Positions 1 through 4,318 of a stretch of 6,190 nt of DNA are shown one piece after another. The position numbers and the translations under genes were made by a program. The notes beneath the pieces are model-generated. The model had not been told where the DNA came from. It saw only the letters and a list, made by a program, of their open reading frames with translations, and ran no database searches. The DNA is from an uncultured Erythrobacter sp. (GTDB lineage: Bacteria; Pseudomonadota; Alphaproteobacteria; Sphingomonadales; Sphingomonadaceae), in contig CAMYIQ010000033.1 of NCBI GenBank assembly GCA_947258465.1, forward strand, positions 1-6,190. The letters are read 5' to 3'. The first letter of the stretch is position 1. Every line of letters begins with the position of its first letter.

Positions 1-253
1 CCCATGCCCGCGCTTCGGGGATCGCGAGGACAGCGCCGAGCAGGTCGTGAAACTCGTAGACTTCGACCCCTCTTGCGCTCATTTTCATACGAAAATCAGC
101 GTGGTCGGTGCGCGCTTCCTGCACCCACAGCACGTCGTCATAGAGAAGCGCGTCGGCATTCGCCGGCGTCAAGCGGGAATGCGCCAGACCCGGTTGGCAG
201 GTGATAACCTTGCGGAGCTTGCCTATTTCGGAATGAACGCCAAATCCGGTCAT
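1..253 (-). CDS. arcA: Arginine deiminase, N-terminal 84 residues (partial, runs off left edge)
   Basis: Arginine deiminase hydrolyses L-arginine to L-citrulline and ammonia in the cytoplasm, the first step of the ADI (arginine fermentation) pathway. The reading frame is open from the ATG at 253 to the edge of the window, giving 84 codons of a protein usually a little over 400 residues. The N-terminus carries the family signature: GVHSEIGKLRKV at residues 5-16, a CQPGL stretch at 19-23, RLTP at 27-30 and LLYDDVLWV at 36-44, followed by the helix leading to RGVEVYEFHDLL at 61-72. The catalytic Cys, His, Glu and Asp residues lie further on and cannot be checked here. The start is supported by AAAAAGGA (262-269) 8 nt upstream. 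It follows the permease gene after 39 nt on the same strand, so it is probably the third gene of the operon. Identity is firm from the N-terminal motifs; whether the rest is intact is unknown. Confidence 0.93.
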   Translation of the reverse strand, partial: MTGFGVHSEIGKLRKVITCQPGLAHSRLTPANADALLYDDVLWVQEARTDHADFRMKMSARGVEVYEFHDLLGAVLAIPEARAW

Positions 254-292
254 TGAAGATGTCCTTTTTGCAAATGTTCGAGCAGCTTGGTT

Positions 293-1738
293 TTACCCAA
301 GCGCAGCTGCGAGGCTGAGCGAGCTCATGATCAGCACCGTCAGGATAAGCAGCAGCGGCCACATGAATTTGAGCCACCGCTGATAGGGAACGCCGCCAAT
401 GGCGAGCGCGCCCATCACGACAGCGAAAGTAGGGTTGATGAGGTTCACCAGGCCGTTCGCCGACTGGTAGGCGGTGACCACAAGCGCCCGGTCGACCGCG
501 GAGAAATCTGCAAGTGGCGCGAGGATCGGCATGCTTAAGACAGCCAGCCCCGATGATGATGGGACGAGGAAGGACAGACCGACCTCGATCCCGAAGATGG
601 TGTTGATGAAACCAACCGCGCCTAGGCCCGCCAAGGCCTGCTCTCCGCTGTTCAGTATGGTGTCGGTCATTTTACCGGCATCCATGATTACGACGATGCC
701 GCGCGCGATTCCGATAATAAGCGCGACGCCGAGCAAGTCTTTCGCGCCGGCCATGAAGGCATCGATGAATTTCTGCTCTCCCATCCACCCAACAACGCCA
801 ACCAGGATCGATGCCGCAATGAAAAGCGCCGACATCTTGTCCATCCACCAGCCTTGTGAGGCGACGCCCCAGATCATGATACCGAATGTCGCCGCGAAAA
901 TGATCAGGGTCAGGACCTGCGTTCTGCTCAGCGGCGCCTGTGCGTCATGGCCGTCACTCGCGAACCGCGCGGCGATCGCTGCGCTCTCGTCGGCAACGAT
1001 CGATCTCGACGGATCGGCACGCACCTTGAGCGCGTAGCGGACCACATAAGCCGAACAGATCGCCCATCCACTCACCAGGATAAAGACGCGCAGGCCCAGT
1101 CCGGAGGTGAACGGCACTCCTGCCGCGTTGGCGGCTATGACCGTCGCGAACGGATTGATGGTCGATCCCAGGACACCGACGCCTGCGCCGAGGAGAATGA
1201 CCGCAACCGCAACGACGGCGTCGAAGCGGGCCGCGAGCATGACGGGAATAAGTAGTCCGTAAAATGCGAGCGATTCTTCGGCCATGCCGTAGGTCGTCCC
1301 ACCGGCGGCAAACACTGCCATCAGGATGGGAATCATCCAGACCTCTCTTCCCTTCAGCGCTCCCATTGACCGTTCGATGGCGCGGTCAATCGCCCCGGTT
1401 CGCGTGACGACGCCGAGGAAGCCGCCGATGATGATCACGAAAAGCGCGACATCGATGGCCTGGGCTTCATAGGTTTCGGGATTGTAGAACCCGGCGATCG
1501 GCGCCAGCAGTACGTCGAATATGCCCTGCGGGTTCGCGTCTACGGTTTCGTAAGTTCCGGGGACCGGGACCGAGCGCCCCAGTTCGGCATTCTCAATCCG
1601 CTCATATTGGCCTGCCGGAATGACCCAGCTGCCCGCGGCGACCAATGCGATGAGGGCAAAGAGAATTGTATACGCGGTGGGAAATTTGAAGCGCCTGGAG
1701 CTGGAGGGTGACCCGTGCGCAGCGGCAGTGTCCGACAT
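293..1738 (-). CDS. YfcC/DcuC-superfamily inner-membrane permease, likely arginine/ornithine exchanger (ArcD-like role)
   Basis: Polytopic inner-membrane protein of the YfcC family (C4-dicarboxylate anaerobic carrier, DcuC-type fold). I place the start at the ATG at 1738, giving 481 residues: TAGGAGGT (1745-1752) ends 6 nt before it, whereas the ATG at 1744 directly abuts the same Shine-Dalgarno. After a short hydrophilic N-terminus the first membrane helix (about 22-40) ends in WVIPAGQY, typical of this family. Many hydrophobic segments follow, with two related INP motifs, GSTINPFAT in the first half and NLINPTFAVV in the second, consistent with the two-repeat architecture of this superfamily. 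VPSSSGLAVLSMPILAPLADF is another conserved stretch. Substrates of the family are poorly defined; some relatives in ADI clusters (for example in streptococci) serve as the arginine/ornithine antiporter. Position between a barrel gene and arcA makes that role the best inference here, but sequence alone does not prove it. Confidence 0.87.
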   Translation of the reverse strand: MSDTAAAHGSPSSSRRFKFPTAYTILFALIALVAAGSWVIPAGQYERIENAELGRSVPVPGTYETVDANPQGIFDVLLAPIAGFYNPETYEAQAIDVALFVIIIGGFLGVVTRTGAIDRAIERSMGALKGREVWMIPILMAVFAAGGTTYGMAEESLAFYGLLIPVMLAARFDAVVAVAVILLGAGVGVLGSTINPFATVIAANAAGVPFTSGLGLRVFILVSGWAICSAYVVRYALKVRADPSRSIVADESAAIAARFASDGHDAQAPLSRTQVLTLIIFAATFGIMIWGVASQGWWMDKMSALFIAASILVGVVGWMGEQKFIDAFMAGAKDLLGVALIIGIARGIVVIMDAGKMTDTILNSGEQALAGLGAVGFINTIFGIEVGLSFLVPSSSGLAVLSMPILAPLADFSAVDRALVVTAYQSANGLVNLINPTFAVVMGALAIGGVPYQRWLKFMWPLLLILTVLIMSSLSLAAALG

Positions 1739-1744
1739 GATCAT

Positions 1745-1752
1745 ACCTCCTA
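1745..1752 (-). promoter_or_regulatory. Shine-Dalgarno of the permease, overlapping the stop codon of the barrel gene
   Basis: The minus-strand sequence TAGGAGGT begins with the TAG stop of the upstream outer-membrane protein and supplies a near-perfect ribosome binding site. Its spacing of 6 nt favours the ATG at 1738 over the ATG at 1744. The overlap suggests that translation of the two genes is coupled. Confidence 0.75.
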
Positions 1753-3123
1753 GAAAGAAACCGAAGCGTAAAGCATGACGTGCGACCAGGTGCCGGATCC
1801 GCCGGTGAGCTGCTTCGCTCCCTCGCCAGGCACTAGAACCGCGCCAGCGAGGGACAGAAACAGGCGATCGGTCGCCTGCCAGTCGATGAAGACGTCGAAC
1901 TCGTTGCCGAATGCCGCGTCTGTGACGCCCAGCTGTCCCGGCTCATCGAGTGAGATATTGAGCCAGGATGCGGTGAGTGCGAGGCTCTCGGTGAGTGTCG
2001 CTGTTCCCTTTACCATATGGGTTTTTTGGTTGGAGTTGGCGAAGATCCAGTTGCCGGTGATCTCGCCCTGGTACCATTGCCCATAATCGGTGAACCCGTA
2101 TGCCAGCGGGATGAATTCCTCATTCTTCAGCGTTGCGGGATCGTCGCCCGTGACCTCCGCGTAGCGGTAGGTGAGCGTCGGGTTCAGAGGCAGGCTATCG
2201 AAACCGTAGTCGCCCTGTAGGTACCACCCTTTGCCGTCGTAGAAACCGGCCCCGCTCTGCACGGCATATTCGCCTGAAAAGGTGAGCTGGTCGGTAACCT
2301 TTGCAGACCCGCGAAAATCATATGCCTTGAGGTTTTCGGCGGTGCCAGCGGTCACCGGGTCATCGAAATGCGCGACCTCAATGTAGGTAGCGCCGATCGA
2401 CACCTCTTCGGCAAGCTCATACTCGACATTGGCGCCGACGACATGTGCACGAATGCCGCTTCGCCCGGGATTATTGCCTAAATAGAAGCCTTCAAGCAGG
2501 AGGTCGCCTGTCTTGACGCGGAGCAAGGCGCTGCCGCGCGAGGCCGATCGTGCACCAAGGTAGAAACCTCCGCGGTCGCCCCCGTCGCGGCCACCGTCCT
2601 TGATCAGGAAACCTGTTCCGATCTGGTAGTCGAAATCACCGCCGAAGATCTCAATTGTGTCGTTGGGACCAATCTCGGTCTTCCAGCCCACATAGAGTTT
2701 CTCGAGCGTCGTCGCGCCGGGATCGTCGAAACCCACGGCAAGGCCGTCGGCGCTCTCGCCGTAGGTCTTTGTCGTGACGGTCGAGACACCCGCCGAAAGC
2801 TCACCGCCAAGGACATTGCGAACGGTCAGGTAAAGCTGGGGTTCGAACGCGAGTTCTGCCCAGCTGTCGGTGTCAGCCCCGATATTGGTTTCCGGCTCGC
2901 CGAACCAGGAATTGTTCTGCGTGAAGACAACAGCCGTCGCATCGGCGGCAACGTCTAGGGAGACATCGTCGCTCTCATAGACTGTTGTCTGCGCGGCTGC
3001 TGGTGTGGCCGCCGCTACAGCAACAGCCGCTGCGATGAGCGAGCCTGACGCCGCGCTTGCGCGGGGGGCAAGCAGAGGCTTCCCGCTTCGCTTCTGATGG
3101 TTTTCGCATCCAGAATTGTGCAC
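1750..3123 (-). CDS. Outer-membrane beta-barrel (porin-like) protein of the arginine deiminase operon
   Basis: Predicted exported outer-membrane channel. I choose the GTG at 3123 (457 residues): AAAGGGA lies 7 nt upstream, while the upstream ATG at 3192 has no ribosome site and would bury the signal peptide behind 23 extra polar residues. The N-terminus has a basic region (QKRSGK, residues 10-15), a hydrophobic Ala/Val core (about 29-39) and a TPAAAQ cleavage site near residue 44, leaving about 413 mature residues. The mature part is rich in alternating hydrophobic/polar strands with many Tyr, Gly and Asp, and ends in LYASVSF, the C-terminal Phe recognised by the BAM machinery. Segments such as FGGDFDYQIGTGFLIKDGG and the final strands loosely recall alginate-export/OprD-like barrels, but I cannot assign a family. 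As first gene of an operon with a permease and arcA, it may admit arginine or a related solute. Substrate is inference; barrel nature is strongly supported. Confidence 0.85.
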   Translation of the reverse strand: MHNSGCENHQKRSGKPLLAPRASAASGSLIAAAVAVAAATPAAAQTTVYESDDVSLDVAADATAVVFTQNNSWFGEPETNIGADTDSWAELAFEPQLYLTVRNVLGGELSAGVSTVTTKTYGESADGLAVGFDDPGATTLEKLYVGWKTEIGPNDTIEIFGGDFDYQIGTGFLIKDGGRDGGDRGGFYLGARSASRGSALLRVKTGDLLLEGFYLGNNPGRSGIRAHVVGANVEYELAEEVSIGATYIEVAHFDDPVTAGTAENLKAYDFRGSAKVTDQLTFSGEYAVQSGAGFYDGKGWYLQGDYGFDSLPLNPTLTYRYAEVTGDDPATLKNEEFIPLAYGFTDYGQWYQGEITGNWIFANSNQKTHMVKGTATLTESLALTASWLNISLDEPGQLGVTDAAFGNEFDVFIDWQATDRLFLSLAGAVLVPGEGAKQLTGGSGTWSHVMLYASVSF

Positions 3124-3130
3124 TTCTTGA

Positions 3131-3137
3131 TCCCTTT
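3131..3137 (-). promoter_or_regulatory. Shine-Dalgarno supporting the GTG start of the barrel gene
   Basis: Minus-strand AAAGGGA is 7 nt before the GTG at 3123. No comparable site precedes the in-frame ATG at 3192, so this site decides the start in favour of the GTG and gives a protein with a plausible signal peptide. Confidence 0.6.
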
Positions 3138-3153
3138 GTCGTCTCGCAAGCCT

Positions 3154-3173
3154 TTCCGAAAGCGTGCTTGGAA
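3154..3173. repeat. Interrupted palindrome TTCC..AAGC-GT-GCTT-GGAA in the leader of the barrel operon
   Basis: TTCC (3154-3157) and AAGC (3160-3163) pair with GCTT (3166-3169) and GGAA (3170-3173), with a 2-nt bulge and a 2-nt centre. It lies about 30-50 nt upstream of the GTG start of the barrel gene. It could be a dimeric regulator site; as RNA the 2-nt loop would have to open by at least one pair. Short enough to be chance. Confidence 0.3.
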
Positions 3174-3287
3174 TGATCGCCCCGGCCGACATGCGAAGCC
3201 GCGATGATGTGCGACGCCGTGATTGGGCCTTGCATCATCAGACGGCAGCCAGGCCGACACATTACGATTAAGAGGCAAGCAACCTGC

Positions 3288-3331
3288 GGATTCTTCGACA
3301 ATGAAGAGCTGCCGCGATCCTCGAAGATTCC
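3288..3331. repeat. 11-bp inverted repeat, one mismatch, in the divergent intergenic region
   Basis: GGATTCTTCGA (3288-3298) is matched by TCGAAGATTCC (3321-3331), whose reverse complement is GGAATCTTCGA: 10 of 11 positions agree. The 22-nt spacer puts the arm centres 33 bp apart, close to three helical turns, so two protein dimers or a looped dimer could bind the same DNA face. Lying between divergent operons, it is the best operator candidate in the window. The alternative is an RNA hairpin with a large loop. No T-run follows on either strand, so a terminator is unlikely. Confidence 0.5.
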
Positions 3332-3373
3332 AGGCGATCAAACCCTGCCATCGCGGTGAACTTGGATTCGATA

Positions 3374-3399
3374 GCGCGCGATGCCGGCTTCCCGCGCGC
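3374..3399. repeat. GC-rich inverted repeat with 12-nt loop
   Basis: GCGCGCG (3374-3380) and CGCGCGC (3393-3399) are perfect 7-bp inverted arms around a 12-nt loop. It lies upstream of the slipin gene and could fold in its leader RNA. Alternating GC runs arise easily in GC-rich DNA, so functional meaning is doubtful. Confidence 0.25.
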
Positions 3400-3529
3400 G
3401 TCGAGCGGAACTGTAATCAGCAGGTCGGCTGCTCGTCCTTAAAGGCATCCGGAGGGCGCTTCTCGTGTCTTTTCCAGAGCGGGCCGATGGCGCGAGGCCG
3501 TGCCGAATGCTCGGCGATCGCAACCTCGA

Positions 3530-3537
3530 AAGGAGGG
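3530..3537 (+). promoter_or_regulatory. Shine-Dalgarno fixing the slipin start
   Basis: AAGGAGGG lies 4 nt before the ATG at 3542 (5 nt from the AGGAGG core). An in-frame GTG at 3500 would add 14 polar residues ahead of the membrane segment and has no such site, so the ATG is preferred. Confidence 0.8.
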
Positions 3538-3541
3538 CATC

Positions 3542-4312
3542 ATGATAAGCAATTCCACCCTAATCCTTGGCACCATATTTATCGCCGTGCTGCTTGCAGC
3601 GAGCTCCATCAGGATCCTGCGCGAGTATGAGCGCGCCGTGCTTTTCACGCTCGGTCGATTCACCGGCGTCAAAGGGCCGGGGCTCATCCTTGTCTTTCCC
3701 TTTATCCAGACCATCGCGCGGGTCGATATGCGAACCGTTGTGCTCGATGTGCCTACCCAGGATCTCATTTCGCGGGACAATGTTTCGGTGCACGTGAATG
3801 CCGTCATCTATTTTCGCGTTATCGATCCCGAGCGCGCGATCATCCAGGTCGAACAGTTCGTCGACGCTACCAGCCAGCTTGCGCAGACGACCTTGCGTTC
3901 CGTGCTTGGGAAGCACGAACTCGATGAACTGCTCGCCGAGCGCGACAAGCTCAACAAGGATATTCAGGATATTATCGACACGCACACCAACGCATGGGGA
4001 ATCGAGGTTGCCAACGTCGAGATCAAGCATGTCGATATCGATGAAACCATGGTTCGGGCCATGGCGAAGCAGGCCGAGGCCGAGCGCGAACGGCGGGCAC
4101 GGGTGATCAACGCCGAAGGCGAAGAGCAGGCAGCGCAGAAGCTCCACGAAGCGGCCGAAATCCTTTCCAGTCGGCCCGAAGCGATGCAATTGCGTTACCT
4201 CGGCGCGCTGGGGACGATCGCCGGCGAAAAGAGTTCGACCATCGTGTTCCCTTTTCCGGTCGAGTTCGGGCGGTTCTTCGAAAACTTCTCCAGCAAAAAT
4301 GCAGCGGACTGA
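3542..4312 (+). CDS. Slipin (stomatin-like SPFH/Band 7 membrane protein)
   Basis: Slipins are bacterial stomatin homologues that anchor in the inner membrane and oligomerise as scaffolds of membrane microdomains; their partners are often membrane proteins or proteases. The product has 256 residues, usual for the family. An N-terminal hydrophobic segment (about 6-22) is followed directly by the SPFH domain, starting IRILREYERAVLFTLGRF (23-40) with the conserved GPGLILVFPFIQ (45-56), RVDMRTVVLDVPTQ (60-73), the RDNVSVHVNAVIYFRV strand pair (78-93) and TTLRSVLGKHELDELLAER (116-134). A charged Ala/Glu-rich helix (about 172-208) is the expected coiled coil for oligomerisation, and the C-terminus has the hydrophobic STIVFPFPVEF patch (232-242). 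Bacterial slipin genes frequently neighbour nfeD; here the next gene, 6 nt away, encodes a P-type ATPase, which suggests that the slipin organises or modulates that pump. Family identity is firm, the partner relation is inference. Confidence 0.93.
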   Translation: MISNSTLILGTIFIAVLLAASSIRILREYERAVLFTLGRFTGVKGPGLILVFPFIQTIARVDMRTVVLDVPTQDLISRDNVSVHVNAVIYFRVIDPERAIIQVEQFVDATSQLAQTTLRSVLGKHELDELLAERDKLNKDIQDIIDTHTNAWGIEVANVEIKHVDIDETMVRAMAKQAEAERERRARVINAEGEEQAAQKLHEAAEILSSRPEAMQLRYLGALGTIAGEKSSTIVFPFPVEFGRFFENFSSKNAAD

Positions 4313-4318
4313 TTTCGC

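Larger units (their letters stand above)
3124..3541. promoter_or_regulatory. Divergent intergenic region between the arc-type operon and the slipin-ATPase pair
   Basis: This 418-nt stretch separates two divergently transcribed groups and must hold the promoters of both, unless an unseen gene is present. I see no credible coding region in it: the open frames crossing it lack ribosome sites and recognisable protein features. It contains an 11-bp inverted repeat (3288-3298/3321-3331), an interrupted palindrome (3154-3173) and a GC-rich inverted repeat (3374-3380/3393-3399). No clear sigma-70 -35/-10 pair, sigma-54 site or full FNR-type TTGAT-N4-ATCAA palindrome could be found by eye, so promoter positions are not assigned. 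Confidence 0.7.

Noticed and set aside
474..1037. Plus-strand open frame of 187 codons inside the permease gene
   Set aside because: Antisense shadow of conserved membrane segments; the translation shows no domain and no ribosome site is evident.
3203..3239. Inverted repeat GATGATG (3203-3209) and CATCATC (3233-3239)
   Set aside because: Only 7 bp with a simple trinucleotide pattern and a 23-nt loop; likely chance.
3015..3341. Two overlapping minus-strand frames of 108 codons upstream of the barrel gene
   Set aside because: Both overlap the signal-peptide region of the barrel gene in other frames, have no ribosome site and no protein features.
3127..3341. FNR-like half sites (TTGAT at 3127-3131, ATCAA at 3337-3341)
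   Set aside because: Neither has the partner half at the 4-nt spacing of a TTGAT-N4-ATCAA box, so anaerobic FNR/FixK control is not supported by sequence although it would suit an arginine deiminase operon.
3415..3436. Small hairpin AGCAG-GTCGG-CTGCT upstream of slipin, considered as a terminator
   Set aside because: A 5-bp stem with no following T-run; too weak for a terminator, and no gene ends nearby.
3223..3630. Plus-strand open frame of 135 codons spanning the intergenic region into the slipin gene
   Set aside because: It overlaps the slipin start in another frame, has Arg/Ser/Cys-rich composition and no ribosome site or known motif.
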